DNA of 50,702 nucleotides, from NCBI GenBank assembly GCA_964473105.1, contig CAYYNQ010000054.1:1-50702 (forward strand). Direction: 5' to 3'. Below the pieces are notes generated by a model. The model searched no databases. It had not been told where the DNA came from and saw only the letters and a list, made by a program, of their open reading frames with translations. A program made the position numbers and the translations under genes. Source of the DNA: CAYYNQ01 sp964473105. Its GTDB lineage: Bacteria; Sumerlaeota; Sumerlaeia; MVZB01. This document shows positions 7,743 to 17,457 of this stretch, in pieces (the first letter of the stretch is position 1; each line of letters begins with the position of its first letter).

Positions 7743-9734
7743 ATGAAAACAACTTGCCTGACTTTGTTGATGATCGTGCTGGCCACCGGTTCAGCACGGG
7801 CGCAGGTCAGCGGATCACAGGCCGCCGATGCGCCCGATCCGCCGCCCAAGGGACCGATCGGATACATGAATTCCGACATCCCGGAATTTGAGACCCCGCA
7901 ATATCCGGGAGAGTATTACGAGGCCATCGTGCCGGCAACACTGGACCTTGCCGAGAGGGCACGGCTGGCCGCGCATGCCATGACCAGCATGACCAACCCC
8001 CTTTGTGACTTTGAAATGTATTCCGGGGTCGGGCACATGAACGATCCACCCTTCATGATGCACAGCAGCGGCGGCGGCACCCTCCATGGAAAGTTCATGG
8101 AGGTCCTGCCCCTCATGCGGACAATGAGTGGAAGCAAAGAGAATATGCATGTCGAAATGGCGTGGATCAAAACCCTTCTCAAGATGCAGGGAAAGGATGG
8201 ATTGCTCTATGTCAGTCCCGAGGGCCGGCCGTGGATGCTGCCACCGCAGTTTGAGTCGGCCTCGGGATATCCTGGGAGAAACGATGGTTATAATTACGTC
8301 TGCCTGTTGAGTTACAGCACGGCGCGCGCACTCGCCGTCATGTTGATCTATGCCCAGAAGGATCCTGGCGGGCCCTGGTCCGATGCCGTGACCAAACTGT
8401 TTTCCGGTTACAGGAAGGTCATCATCGAGGACGGTGACATGGCGCATGTATACAGCACTTGGACAGCACCGGGAAAACCGGTCGTGAAGAACGACGATCC
8501 CTTCGGCGAGCACCTCTACCTCGCCGGGTCACAAGCCTGGATCGCACAGTATCTGGCCATCTATGACCGTGCCCGCAACGTTCCGGAAGCATCCCGGCTG
8601 GCCGAAAAAATCATGAATTACAACATGTTCAAGGTGAACTTCAACGAGGCAAGCGGGCGATTCCGATTTGGCGGGCCCGAGGTCGGCGCGGGTAAAATCC
8701 GTGGCAAGTGCGCGCATTTTCACACCCATGCGATGAACATCCTGGGTTGCCTCTACGTTGCGATGCAAACAGGCAACGATAAGCTTCTTAACCGGGGCCT
8801 CAAGGCTTACGAATGGGGAAAGTCCGTCAGCGATACGCTGGTAGGATTCTTTCCGATGGTGACCTACGACGAGTATGCAGGTGCACAGACGGCGGAAACA
8901 TGCGAGGTGGCTGACATGGTCATCGCCGGCCTGACTCTTTCCAAGATGGGTATCGACCGCTGGGACGACGTGGATCGATGGGTCCGCAACCAGCTTGCCG
9001 AAAACCAACTTACCTGGACCGCCTGGATAACAGACGGGCGGCTGGACCGTACGGACGTGTCCATATCCATTCCGCAAGGTGAATACACGACGGCCGATGC
9101 GGCGCAGCGTTCACTCGGGTCATTCGCCGGCTGGCCTGCACCCAATGACTTTGTCGGCTCCGGTGACTGGGGTGCCGGAAAGAAAGACCCGATTACGCTG
9201 ACCGTCATGAACTGCTGCACAGGCAGCGGTGCCCGGGGTCTCTATGCCGTCTGGCGGGACATGCTAGACTATAATGAAGAACAAAAATCCCTGAAAGTAA
9301 ACCTGCTGTTGAACCGTGCATCAAAATGGGCGGATATTGACAGCCATATCCCCTACACCGGCAGGGTTGACATCCGGGTCAAGATGAAACTCGATCTCAG
9401 GATCCGGGTCCCCGAGTGGATACAGCCCGACGAGGTCAGCATCACAATCAATGGAAAACCACGCGAACCCGAATTCGACGGCCGTTATGCGAGAGTCGGG
9501 TGGGTCGGGAAAGGCCGTGAGGTCGTGATGACCTTCCCGATCAGCGAACGCTCAGAGAAGCGCACCATCGAGGGCTTCGACTACACATTCATCGTGCGCG
9601 GCAACGACGTGGTGCATGTCGATCCCCCCGGCAGGCACTGCCCAATGTATCAGCGGTCCCACTACCGCGGAGGCGAAACGCTATACACCAAAGTCACCCG
9701 CTTTGTTTCCGACGAGAACTTTTCATGGTGGTGA
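7743..9734 (+). CDS. Secreted GH127-like (DUF1680) glycosidase, copy 2
   Basis: The 663-residue protein starts at ATG 7743 behind a GAGGGGG ribosome-binding site. A classical signal peptide ends at SARA-Q. The zinc/Cys site of GH127 enzymes is conserved as E385-T-C387 (AETCEVADM) and C491-C492 (MNCCTGSGAR). It carries the C-terminal signatures DYTFIVRGNDVVHVDPPGR and MYQRSHYRGG. It is closer to the copy at 36127-38133 (shared PPGR..PMYQR.HYR and a VTRFVSDE..F.WW end) than to its tandem neighbour. A perfect hairpin lies 14 bases after the stop, so this is the last gene of the first plus-strand block. An arabinose-type substrate is inferred from family membership only. Confidence 0.82.
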   Translation: MKTTCLTLLMIVLATGSARAQVSGSQAADAPDPPPKGPIGYMNSDIPEFETPQYPGEYYEAIVPATLDLAERARLAAHAMTSMTNPLCDFEMYSGVGHMNDPPFMMHSSGGGTLHGKFMEVLPLMRTMSGSKENMHVEMAWIKTLLKMQGKDGLLYVSPEGRPWMLPPQFESASGYPGRNDGYNYVCLLSYSTARALAVMLIYAQKDPGGPWSDAVTKLFSGYRKVIIEDGDMAHVYSTWTAPGKPVVKNDDPFGEHLYLAGSQAWIAQYLAIYDRARNVPEASRLAEKIMNYNMFKVNFNEASGRFRFGGPEVGAGKIRGKCAHFHTHAMNILGCLYVAMQTGNDKLLNRGLKAYEWGKSVSDTLVGFFPMVTYDEYAGAQTAETCEVADMVIAGLTLSKMGIDRWDDVDRWVRNQLAENQLTWTAWITDGRLDRTDVSISIPQGEYTTADAAQRSLGSFAGWPAPNDFVGSGDWGAGKKDPITLTVMNCCTGSGARGLYAVWRDMLDYNEEQKSLKVNLLLNRASKWADIDSHIPYTGRVDIRVKMKLDLRIRVPEWIQPDEVSITINGKPREPEFDGRYARVGWVGKGREVVMTFPISERSEKRTIEGFDYTFIVRGNDVVHVDPPGRHCPMYQRSHYRGGETLYTKVTRFVSDENFSWW

Positions 9735-9748
9735 TAACCTGCCAAAAT

Positions 9749-9780
9749 CACCCGCTGTTCACCTGCGAGAACAGCGGGTG
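9749..9780. terminator. Intrinsic terminator-like hairpin between convergent genes
   Basis: A perfect 12-base stem (CACCCGCTGTTC with its reverse complement) closes an eight-base loop, directly between the stop of the plus-strand GH127-like gene and the stop of the minus-strand pseudopilin. There is no U-run on the plus strand. On the minus strand the stem is followed shortly by ATTTTGG, so it is a better terminator for the minus gene, though it may serve both. Confidence 0.7.
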
Positions 9781-9814
9781 CCGCTTCGTCGGACTCAAGC
9801 ATGATTGACATGAA

Positions 9815-10564
9815 TTACCTTGCCAAGGACGGGATATTTCCCCGGTGCGAGAAATACCACAAATCTCCCGGCGAAATGGTCCCGTTCGTCGGGTCGTAGA
9901 AAAATTCTGCACCCAGTGGGCCTGATCCGTCCGGGTCGGTGTTCCACCAGGCCAGATCCGGACCGGCGCTGTAGAATGCATATCGAAAATCCCCGTCCGG
10001 TTCAGTGTACCCCTGCGAAGCCATGAACTCAATTTCCCACCAGTCTTTCCAGGTATACCCGCTGCCATGCAGCTCAGCGGTCATATTTGGAACATAGGTC
10101 CCCAGAAACGACATCTCATAATCCCAGCCCCAGCGTGAATGGCTTGATTCCCGGATCATCCGGGTATTCCAGTAATCCCCGGGAATTCTTGAGATATATT
10201 CCACCGGAGTCGTCAGCATCCGGCCCATCCACGTCGACGAGCTGGCAGGATCAAACGGATGCATGTTATAAATCATGATCACGCCGGTTGAGGCACCCGG
10301 GTGATTATTGGGCCGCGGGGGACCGTTATAATCCACTGAATAACTCGCAACAGCAAGTCCCAGTGAACGCATGTCGGAGATCGTCCGCACCACCTTGGAT
10401 CGGTTCTGTGCCTCCAGGAGATTGGGCACGGAAATCGCGGCGAGAATCGCAATAATTGCCACGACAATCAGGAGCTCGATCAGGGTGAAGCCAGACCCCG
10501 GGAATAGCCCGCTGGAATGGGGAAGTCTGCAGGAAGATTCGGACGCCTTGCAATCAGATCTCAT
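9815..10564 (-). CDS. Pseudopilin-like prepilin protein, copy 1
   Basis: The N terminus has the type IV pilin/pseudopilin processing signal: a polar leader ending in Gly, then FTLIELLIVVAIIAILAA as the membrane-spanning methylated helix. I chose ATG 10564 since GGAGAA lies about ten bases upstream; a GTG at 10582 overlaps that site. The body has motifs shared with the copies at 49449 and 50546: MLTTPVEYISRIPGDYWNTR, WKDWWE, SAGPDLAWW, and DPTNGTISPGDLWYF near the end. Such proteins are cleaved by a prepilin peptidase and assemble in type II secretion or pilus-like systems. No other secretion gene is nearby, so the partner machine must be encoded elsewhere. Its role among glycan genes is unknown. 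Confidence 0.85.
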   Translation of the reverse strand: MRSDCKASESSCRLPHSSGLFPGSGFTLIELLIVVAIIAILAAISVPNLLEAQNRSKVVRTISDMRSLGLAVASYSVDYNGPPRPNNHPGASTGVIMIYNMHPFDPASSSTWMGRMLTTPVEYISRIPGDYWNTRMIRESSHSRWGWDYEMSFLGTYVPNMTAELHGSGYTWKDWWEIEFMASQGYTEPDGDFRYAFYSAGPDLAWWNTDPDGSGPLGAEFFYDPTNGTISPGDLWYFSHRGNIPSLAR

Positions 10565-10805
10565 ATGACCGGTATTCTCCACCCGCGATTCCCCGCTCGA
10601 AGCCGGTCGGATGATATCTTTCTATCCGGTCCCCAACAAGGCCATTCTTCCACACGATCACTAATTTTCAGTCATGCCTGCACCCCCCGGATGCATCCAG
10701 AAAAAACCCATGGATCACCAGCAAATCCCGGGGATCCATTTTCCCCTCGATAACCGGAAAATTTACCATTACGATTGCGATCATCATATTTGAATCGAAG
10801 CGACA

Positions 10806-11867
10806 ATGGAGTATACGCATCTCGGCAGGTCGGGCCTTGAAGTGTCGCGACTGGGTATGGGGACCATTCCGTTTGGAACGGTGATGGACGAAAACACCTG
10901 CCGCAACATACTCGACCATTACCAGGGCCTCGGCGGAAACCTGATCGACACATCCAACTTCTACGGTGGCGGCAAGCGTGGCTCCAATGCCGAAACAGCC
11001 GGCACCGCTGAATACACCGTCGGAAAACTCATCCGGGGCCGGCGCGACCGCTTTATCATCGCAACCAAGGGATACTGGCTGATGGAGGACGAGGTACGCC
11101 CCAACTCCGTCGGGCTTTCCCGGACCTACCTTGCCAAGAATATCGATGAGAGCCTGCGCCGTCTCGGCACAGACCACATCGATCTCTACCAATGCCACAA
11201 CCGTGACCTCTATACGCCCGTCGAGGAGACCCTGCGTGTCCTCGATGATTTCGTCCGGGCCGGTAAAATCCGCTACATCGGGGTGAGCAACTGGGACGCC
11301 TGGCATGTCACCCAGGCCACCATGCTGCCGCAATGCAGCGGACTGACCCCGCTGGTATCCAACCAAATCTGGCATAATCTTGCCGATCGCTCTGCCGAGA
11401 ACTCGGTTATCCCGGCATGCAGGGACAAGGGGGTCTCGATCATCTGTTTCGGGGTCCTGGCCCAGGGTTTTCTCTCCGGGAAATACACCCGGGACGGTGA
11501 GAAGTCGGATCGTGCAAAAAACATGTCCCCCGATCTGGATTCTGCATCCTTTTCGTGGGAGAATCTCGCGATTGACAGGAACTGGAAAGTCCTCGACATC
11601 CTGAAACGAATCGCGATGGAACATCAAGTGCCGGTACCCTCCGTCGTCTTACGCTGGCAACTTGACAGCGGCAGTGCGGATGTACTGCTCCTTGGGGCCT
11701 CACGGATTGAACAGTTCGAGCAGAACATGCAGGTCCTGGACCTTGCCCTCTCCGGCGAGGAAATTGGGAAGTTGAACGAGGCCAGCAGGGTGCCCGAACC
11801 GTACCCCATCAATTTTCACAACCTTTTCTGCCGCAGGGAAAGCGAATATTACGGCGGGCTAAGATGA
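10806..11867 (+). CDS. Aldo/keto reductase
   Basis: The 353-residue cytosolic NAD(P)H-dependent oxidoreductase opens with the family start YTHLGRSGLEVSRLGMGTIP. The catalytic tetrad is visible: D48 and Y53 in NLIDTSNFYG, K88 in IATKGYW, and H131 in DLYQCHNRD. The GVSNWDAW strand and a C-terminal cofactor-binding region (LLLGASRIEQFEQN) are also present. The family reduces aldehydes or ketones, often sugars, to alcohols. It is first in a tight plus-strand operon with a sulfatase (26 bases downstream) and a sugar porter, so an oxidised or keto sugar substrate is a fair inference. No strong ribosome-binding site is seen. Confidence 0.9.
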   Translation: MEYTHLGRSGLEVSRLGMGTIPFGTVMDENTCRNILDHYQGLGGNLIDTSNFYGGGKRGSNAETAGTAEYTVGKLIRGRRDRFIIATKGYWLMEDEVRPNSVGLSRTYLAKNIDESLRRLGTDHIDLYQCHNRDLYTPVEETLRVLDDFVRAGKIRYIGVSNWDAWHVTQATMLPQCSGLTPLVSNQIWHNLADRSAENSVIPACRDKGVSIICFGVLAQGFLSGKYTRDGEKSDRAKNMSPDLDSASFSWENLAIDRNWKVLDILKRIAMEHQVPVPSVVLRWQLDSGSADVLLLGASRIEQFEQNMQVLDLALSGEEIGKLNEASRVPEPYPINFHNLFCRRESEYYGGLR

Positions 11868-11893
11868 CACCCTAGGCTGAAGGCAATCCAATC

Positions 11894-13381
11894 ATGAACC
11901 GGCCCAATATCCTCTGGATCACCACGGACAGCCAGCGTCACGACACACTGGGATGCCTAGGCAACCGGTTCGTGACGACGCCGAACCTGGACGGACTGGC
12001 GGCAAACGGTCGCCTTTTCAACCACTGCTATTGCCAGAACCCGTTATGCATGCCGAGTCGGGCCAGTTTCATGACCGGACGGTATCCCAGAACCAACCGC
12101 GCGAGGCAGAACGGGCAAACACTCCCCGATGACGAGGTCCTAGTCTCAAGGCGTCTGGCGGACGCCGGTTACCTTTGCGGCATGGTGGGACGGCTTCATG
12201 CATCAGCGGGCAAATTTTCCGAAAGGCGCCGCAACAATGATGGTTATGCATACTGGCATTACTCGGCCGTTCCATTCCGTGACTGGCGGGGAGATTTTGA
12301 CCACGCCGCAACGAATGAATATGCATACTGGCTCCGGGAAAAGGGCGTCACGGACCACGAGCAATATGTCTGGGACCCGGGCAAGGATTCACCCCGCGCG
12401 GTGCGCGGGTCCAGATATGTCCAGGCCGGGATTGAGCCCGAACTACATGACACGACCTGGTCGGCCGATATGGCTGTCCAGTTCATCAAGGCCAACACCA
12501 CCCTCGGTTCCCCGTGGATGCTGAACCTGAACCTGAATGCACCACACCATCCCTTCGACCCGCCACTTGATTTCCTGGAACCCTACCTCGATCGGCTTGA
12601 AGACATCCCTCTCCCGAACTACACACCCGGTGAACTGGACAACAAGGGGTCATTCCAGCAACGGACACATGAAGGCGCGTACAACCAGCCGGGAATATTT
12701 CGTTATGATGAGATGAGCGAGGAGGACCATCGACTGATCCGCGCAGCCTACTGGGCGGACATCGACCTCGTCGATGCACAACTCGGCCGTGTCCTGGACA
12801 CGCTGGAGCGAACCGGCCAACGGGACAACACAATGGTCATTTTCCACTCGGACCACGGCGAGATGCTGGGCGACCATGGCATGTATCTCAAGGGTCCGTT
12901 CTTTTATGACCCGATGGTCCGTGTCCCGCTGATCATCGCCTGGCCGGGAACAATTCCAGCGATGAAAAACCCCGGTCAGTCCATGGTTGAACTGGTGGAT
13001 ATCGCCCCGACTGTCCTCGAGGCGACAGGCCTGCCGGTCGATTCGGGCATGCAGGGAAGATCCCTTTACCCGCTCCTGTCCGGAGAAAACATGCCAGACC
13101 GGCATCGGGATGATATTTACTGCGAACATTACAAGTCCAGCGCAATGTACAGGGATCCCTCACCCTATCTCACGATGGTCCGTACCGAGGCCTGCAAGCT
13201 GGTTGTTCTACACAGTGCCGATGCGGGCGAACTGTATGACCTGGAATCCGACCCGGGTGAATCCGTGAATCGCTGGGACGACCCGGGGTACCGGGATATC
13301 AAGCTTGCCATGATGAAGAGGGTGTGCGACCGAATGGCATGGACAGTCGACCCGCTGCCCGAACGTGAAAAGAACTTTTAA
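11894..13381 (+). CDS. Type I sulfatase (formylglycine-dependent)
   Basis: The 495-residue protein belongs to the arylsulfatase/alkaline phosphatase fold. The sulfatase signature C-x-P-S-R is present as C52-MPSR followed by ASFMTGRYP; this Cys is converted to formylglycine, the catalytic nucleophile. Metal-site motifs ITTDSQRHD near the N terminus and HSDHGEMLGDHG near the middle are intact. There is no signal peptide, so it should act in the cytoplasm on an imported sulfated sugar or small sulfate ester. It is followed after three bases by a sugar porter, which fits that view. No formylglycine-generating enzyme or anaerobic maturase is encoded in this window. Confidence 0.9.
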   Translation: MNRPNILWITTDSQRHDTLGCLGNRFVTTPNLDGLAANGRLFNHCYCQNPLCMPSRASFMTGRYPRTNRARQNGQTLPDDEVLVSRRLADAGYLCGMVGRLHASAGKFSERRRNNDGYAYWHYSAVPFRDWRGDFDHAATNEYAYWLREKGVTDHEQYVWDPGKDSPRAVRGSRYVQAGIEPELHDTTWSADMAVQFIKANTTLGSPWMLNLNLNAPHHPFDPPLDFLEPYLDRLEDIPLPNYTPGELDNKGSFQQRTHEGAYNQPGIFRYDEMSEEDHRLIRAAYWADIDLVDAQLGRVLDTLERTGQRDNTMVIFHSDHGEMLGDHGMYLKGPFFYDPMVRVPLIIAWPGTIPAMKNPGQSMVELVDIAPTVLEATGLPVDSGMQGRSLYPLLSGENMPDRHRDDIYCEHYKSSAMYRDPSPYLTMVRTEACKLVVLHSADAGELYDLESDPGESVNRWDDPGYRDIKLAMMKRVCDRMAWTVDPLPEREKNF

Positions 13382-13384
13382 ACC

Positions 13385-14788
13385 ATGATGAGCACGGCGT
13401 ACAACCAGCACCGGCGCAATCACCTCTACATGATTGCGCTGGTGGCGACCATCGGCGCTTTCCTCTTCGGTTTCGACCAGCTGATCTTTTCCGGCGCATC
13501 CATATTCCTCAAGCAAACCTTTGGACTCTCCTCCAATGCACTTGGTTTCGCCGGCGCGAGCGTCATCCTGGGCAGCATCATCGGCGCGGCCGCGGGAGGC
13601 ATGCTCAGTGACCGCTGGGGCCGTAAAAACGGCCTGCTGCTCGCCGGAATCCTGTGTGCGGTCTCGGCCATCGGGACGGCCATCCCCCAGAATATGTTCC
13701 AGTTCAACCTGTTCCGCATCATCGGCGGGGCGGGTATCGGCATTGCGATGGTCAACGCACCGATGTACCTGGCCGAGATTGCGCCCGCCAGGATGCGTGG
13801 GCCCATGGTGACATGCAACCAGTTTGTCATGGTATTGGGGGCGCTCTGTGCGGTCCTCATTGGCTGGGCGATTACCGAGTACATGGATGAAGTCTGGGAC
13901 CACACCATCAACTGGCGCTGGATGTTCGGATCGGAACTCCTTCCCGTGCTGTTCCTGATGGTGGGCCTGATTTTCATCCCCGAGAGTCCTCGCTGGCTTG
14001 CGACGCAGGGACGCCATGATCAGGCACTGGATGTGCTGACTCGCTTGAACGGCCATGTGGAGGCCCCCGTCCTACTCGAATCGATCAATCGATCGATCCG
14101 TCAGGGCCAGGATGTCAGCAGCCGGTTCCGGGACCTGCTAACACCGGGCATCCGCATGGCGGTCGTGATCGCAGTCGGCCTGGCTGTCCTCCAGCACCTC
14201 TCGGGCGGGGCGGCCCTGACGATGTATGCCCCGATCATTTATCAGAAGGCCGGTTACCCAAGTCCCAAGGAGGCCATCGGGATGGCTGTGCTGTTGAATG
14301 CCTGTCACCTGGCCTGTGTCGTGATCGCGATCATCTTTGTGGAACGCTGGGGGCGAAAACCGCTGCTGATCACCGGCCTGGGCATCAAGGCGGCCGGCCA
14401 TCTCGTGCTCGCCGTATTCTTTGAGCAGGGGATCATCGGGCTTCCGTTCATCGTGGTCTATTTCATCACGACCTGTATCAGCAATATCAGCATTGCACCG
14501 ATAGCCTGGCTGGTCATGGCTGAAATATTTCCCAATAATATCCGTGCAAAGGGCATGACGGTAACGACCTTTGTCCTGTTCGGCGCGTCCTACTGCAACC
14601 TGCACCTGTTTCCAATTGTCTCCGAATATTTTGAGAAGCTCAGGGGATCACCCAGCGGGGTCTTCATCCTGTTTGGAATCCTGTGTATGGCCGGGATTGT
14701 TTTTGTCTGGCGCATCGTCCCCGAAACGAAGGGCAAGAGCCTGGAAGAAATCACGGGGCTGCTGATGCGGGGCAGGAAAAGAAAATAA
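13385..14788 (+). CDS. MFS sugar porter
   Basis: This 467-residue membrane protein has about 12 hydrophobic segments and the sugar-porter signatures: FLFGFDQLIFSGA in helix 1, DRWGRKNGLL after helix 2, IPESPRWLA at the end of the first half, ERWGRKPLL in the second half, and VPETKGKSLEEI at the end. Sugar porters move hexoses, pentoses or polyols, often by proton symport. Its start lies three bases after the sulfatase stop, so translation is probably coupled. The imported sugar is not known; the partner sulfatase and aldo/keto reductase hint at a sulfated sugar. Confidence 0.92.
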   Translation: MMSTAYNQHRRNHLYMIALVATIGAFLFGFDQLIFSGASIFLKQTFGLSSNALGFAGASVILGSIIGAAAGGMLSDRWGRKNGLLLAGILCAVSAIGTAIPQNMFQFNLFRIIGGAGIGIAMVNAPMYLAEIAPARMRGPMVTCNQFVMVLGALCAVLIGWAITEYMDEVWDHTINWRWMFGSELLPVLFLMVGLIFIPESPRWLATQGRHDQALDVLTRLNGHVEAPVLLESINRSIRQGQDVSSRFRDLLTPGIRMAVVIAVGLAVLQHLSGGAALTMYAPIIYQKAGYPSPKEAIGMAVLLNACHLACVVIAIIFVERWGRKPLLITGLGIKAAGHLVLAVFFEQGIIGLPFIVVYFITTCISNISIAPIAWLVMAEIFPNNIRAKGMTVTTFVLFGASYCNLHLFPIVSEYFEKLRGSPSGVFILFGILCMAGIVFVWRIVPETKGKSLEEITGLLMRGRKRK

Positions 14789-14918
14789 AATCACGGAGCA
14801 ATAAGGGCCCCGGATCGGCATGGCCGGTTCCTTCACGGTGTTGAGGCTGGCATCATCCATGCAGCCATGTTACATTCGCCGTCCCCATGCTTCCCATCCC
14901 TGATCCCAGGTATAATTT

Positions 14919-15290
14919 ATGAAAAAGATCCTTCTATCATCCCTGGGCTGGATTTGTGTCGGACTTGGATTCATAGGTATATTTGTCCCCGGAATTCCGA
15001 CCACCATATTCCTGATCATAGCCTTGTGGGCATTCTCAAACAGCTCAAAATACCTCCACGATCGACTCCTCAATCACAGAAAATTCGGCCCCATTCTCCG
15101 GGCCTGGAACTCCCACAAGGTCGTCCCCCGAAAGGCAAAGGTCACGATGGTTATCCTGCAGACAACGGCTGTCATTCTATTTCACCGCTCATTCCAGAAT
15201 CCATACCTGACGATCGGCCTGATCCTGGTATTGCTGGTTGTTGCAGGCTATGTACTTACCCTGCCAAGCAAGGTCCCCGATAATGCTTGA
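14919..15290 (+). CDS. DUF454 (YbaN-like) small inner-membrane protein
   Basis: The 123-residue protein carries the DUF454 signature: GWICVGLGFIGIFVPGIPTTIFLIIALWAFSNSS, then H.FG.ILRAW and KAK. It has two N-terminal and two C-terminal hydrophobic stretches. Family members are inner-membrane proteins of unknown function. It starts at ATG 14919, eight bases after AGG. It stands between the sugar-porter operon and the second TIM-barrel glycosidase, with no clear functional tie to either. Confidence 0.85.
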   Translation: MKKILLSSLGWICVGLGFIGIFVPGIPTTIFLIIALWAFSNSSKYLHDRLLNHRKFGPILRAWNSHKVVPRKAKVTMVILQTTAVILFHRSFQNPYLTIGLILVLLVVAGYVLTLPSKVPDNA

Positions 15291-15332
15291 TTCATGCCTG
15301 ATTTCAATATAATCAACAAAGGAGTCTAGAGA

Positions 15333-17270
15333 ATGCACAGACAAAAAAAGTTACTCCCGGCTGCCGTGCGCCTGCTGCTCGCGATGAGCTTGGTTTTGCT
15401 TGCGTCCCAACCCGTCCGGGGTTCCGCCATCGAGGAACAAGGATCAGCCAGCACAACAGAAAAGGCAGCCGTGGCTCCAGACAAGCCCGCGCTGGAAATC
15501 CGTATCGGTCTTGAGCAACTCCGGGATCCTTTCTGGTATGAAGATCATGGCTATCCGGATGAAGCCAGATATTTCTGGGATCAAAATCACTGGGAGAATG
15601 TGCTAAAGCAGTGGGCCAGGCAGGGATATAACGCCCTGCTTTACTGGCCGGAGCCTTGGACAGAGGCCTCATTCCAGAGTTTCCTTGTCCGCTACAGGGA
15701 ATTTCCCGAGGCCAGAATGCTCACGGACGAGCAGTATGATCGTATCATCGACCACGTCAACTGGATATTCGGCAGAGCTCATGAACTGGGGCTGAAAAAC
15801 TACCTGTTCGCATACCAGATTGTCACAACAAAGTCATTCGCCCACGCCCACGGAATGGACAGGGAGATGCCGTTGTCCGACACGGTGGATTATCGGCATA
15901 ACCTGAAACAGTACATGGGAGCGGCCTATGGGGTGCGAAATGAAAAGACGCGTGCCTTCACCGAGGCAGCCGTGGCGGAATTGTTCCAGACATACAAGGA
16001 CTTGGACGGCCTGGTCGGGCAGATGGGCGAGGGGTTGCCGGGAAAACGCAGCACCTGGTTCCGGGAAGCGGTCATGCCTGGCCTGGAACGATCAGGACGC
16101 AAGCCGGATTTTTTCATGATGAACTGGATGCTGCCGCTGGATGAATTTCTGGAGGATATTGCGGCAGGCAGCATCTATGAGAATCTTGGGATCTCGGTGA
16201 TGAGTAATGTGGAAATATTCACCGACCCGAAACCCTACCCTGCGGCCCTTCGCTGGGTAGAAAAATCGGACCTCCCGGCCCTGTTCGAGATTGCGCACCA
16301 TAACCACGAGGCAAATTTTCCCGTCAATTCTCCGCGCTTGGCACATGACATTGTCCGGGAATTGGCAAAGGTGGAGAACAGCAGGGGATTCCTCGCCTGG
16401 TTCCTGCGCTACGACCCGAATGACCTGTTCCGCGAGGCCCTGGGATATTATGGGAAAAACGACGTGCCCTATTCCGACGAACCCTGGGTCGATATTCTCG
16501 AGGAACGCTTCGGTGACCGAAAAGCAGCACGGCATATGCTGAATGCCTATAATGCCTCAGCGCAGATCCCGTCTGAGTTGAGTGCCATTGCCTGGTGCCC
16601 GATGGATCGAGGTGTATCACATATTTTGATGCTGCCCTGGTGGTACTGGACGGACCAGGACCCACGGTGGAGCTCGATGGTGTCACCCTCACGGGCTGGG
16701 GTCCTCCTCTCGGTCAGGCATTACGCACGGGTTGTGGCAAAACACGGCGACTCATACCGGGACAACAATGGCTCGGTTTTTTCTCGAAATAAGGAACACC
16801 CCGGTGCGCAGGAATTGTTCTGGGGCCTTGGATATTATCCCATCACCCCTGAAAGCCATATGCGCAACATTCGTCGGCTTGGGATGCAGTCATTGCGTGA
16901 GGCTGAGGCAGCATTGGAAACAGTCAGCAGAAATATTGAGGAGGCCGAAAGGGTCTTCAATATGATGAAGGCATATCAATTATTGACCGGCTATTATGAG
17001 GAAAAGGTCCTGGCGGCGATTTCCGCCCTTGTTTACGGATTCGGGGGGGATGAGTCCTACAGGGTTGATGCTGAACGCCATGCCGACGATGCCGTTGACG
17101 CCTATGAGAAAGCCATCAACTTCATCTGGGTGCATATTGACAAACAGTCGGGGCAACTGAAGGGTCGATGGGGAGGGGAGTTCACCATGCCTGAACTGAT
17201 CGAGCGTGAAAAGGATGAACGGGGCCGTTTGGCGGAGCTATTCAACTGGGCTGAAATCCCCCAACCATAA
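15333..17270 (+). CDS. Secreted putative TIM-barrel glycosidase without the end module
   Basis: The 645-residue protein starts at ATG 15333, eight bases after AAAGGAG, and has a Sec signal peptide ending near VRG-S, in contrast to the Tat signal of its paralogue at 1727. Its barrel matches that paralogue: GYNALLYWPEPW, YLFAYQIVTTKSFAHAHG, VDYRHN, and the diagnostic MGEGLPGKRSTWFREA, with E233 as a candidate catalytic acid. The helical part is also shared (KAYQLLTGYYEEKVLAAISALVYGF). It ends where the other protein begins its beta-sandwich module. It converges with a U1 gene at 17458. The GH family is not assigned. Confidence 0.7.
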   Translation: MHRQKKLLPAAVRLLLAMSLVLLASQPVRGSAIEEQGSASTTEKAAVAPDKPALEIRIGLEQLRDPFWYEDHGYPDEARYFWDQNHWENVLKQWARQGYNALLYWPEPWTEASFQSFLVRYREFPEARMLTDEQYDRIIDHVNWIFGRAHELGLKNYLFAYQIVTTKSFAHAHGMDREMPLSDTVDYRHNLKQYMGAAYGVRNEKTRAFTEAAVAELFQTYKDLDGLVGQMGEGLPGKRSTWFREAVMPGLERSGRKPDFFMMNWMLPLDEFLEDIAAGSIYENLGISVMSNVEIFTDPKPYPAALRWVEKSDLPALFEIAHHNHEANFPVNSPRLAHDIVRELAKVENSRGFLAWFLRYDPNDLFREALGYYGKNDVPYSDEPWVDILEERFGDRKAARHMLNAYNASAQIPSELSAIAWCPMDRGVSHILMLPWWYWTDQDPRWSSMVSPSRAGVLLSVRHYARVVAKHGDSYRDNNGSVFSRNKEHPGAQELFWGLGYYPITPESHMRNIRRLGMQSLREAEAALETVSRNIEEAERVFNMMKAYQLLTGYYEEKVLAAISALVYGFGGDESYRVDAERHADDAVDAYEKAINFIWVHIDKQSGQLKGRWGGEFTMPELIEREKDERGRLAELFNWAEIPQP

Positions 17271-17457
17271 TACAGCCAAGCCGATGAAATCCGGTGCTGA
17301 ACACACCGGCCGGATCGGCACCGAATGAAATTCATAATCGACTGATCTTGAGGTCCGGATGCCTGGTATTCATGAAACAAGATGACCGGGAGAGGCATTC
17401 ATTGTTCCATGAGGGGCTGTTTTTTCATCCAGGAACTGCAGTCCTGGGCATATCGAC

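Noticed and set aside
10668..11627. 319-codon minus-strand frame over the aldo/keto reductase gene
   Set aside because: Antisense to a gene with an intact catalytic tetrad; no recognisable domain in the shadow frame.
14085..14102. ATCG-type short repeat in the sugar porter
   Set aside because: It codes normally for the central loop and is too short to indicate a functional repeat.
17432..17452. Inverted repeat around CTGCAG between convergent genes at 17271-17457
   Set aside because: A hairpin with almost no loop and a bulge; the nearby T-run precedes it on the plus strand, so it does not form a standard terminator.
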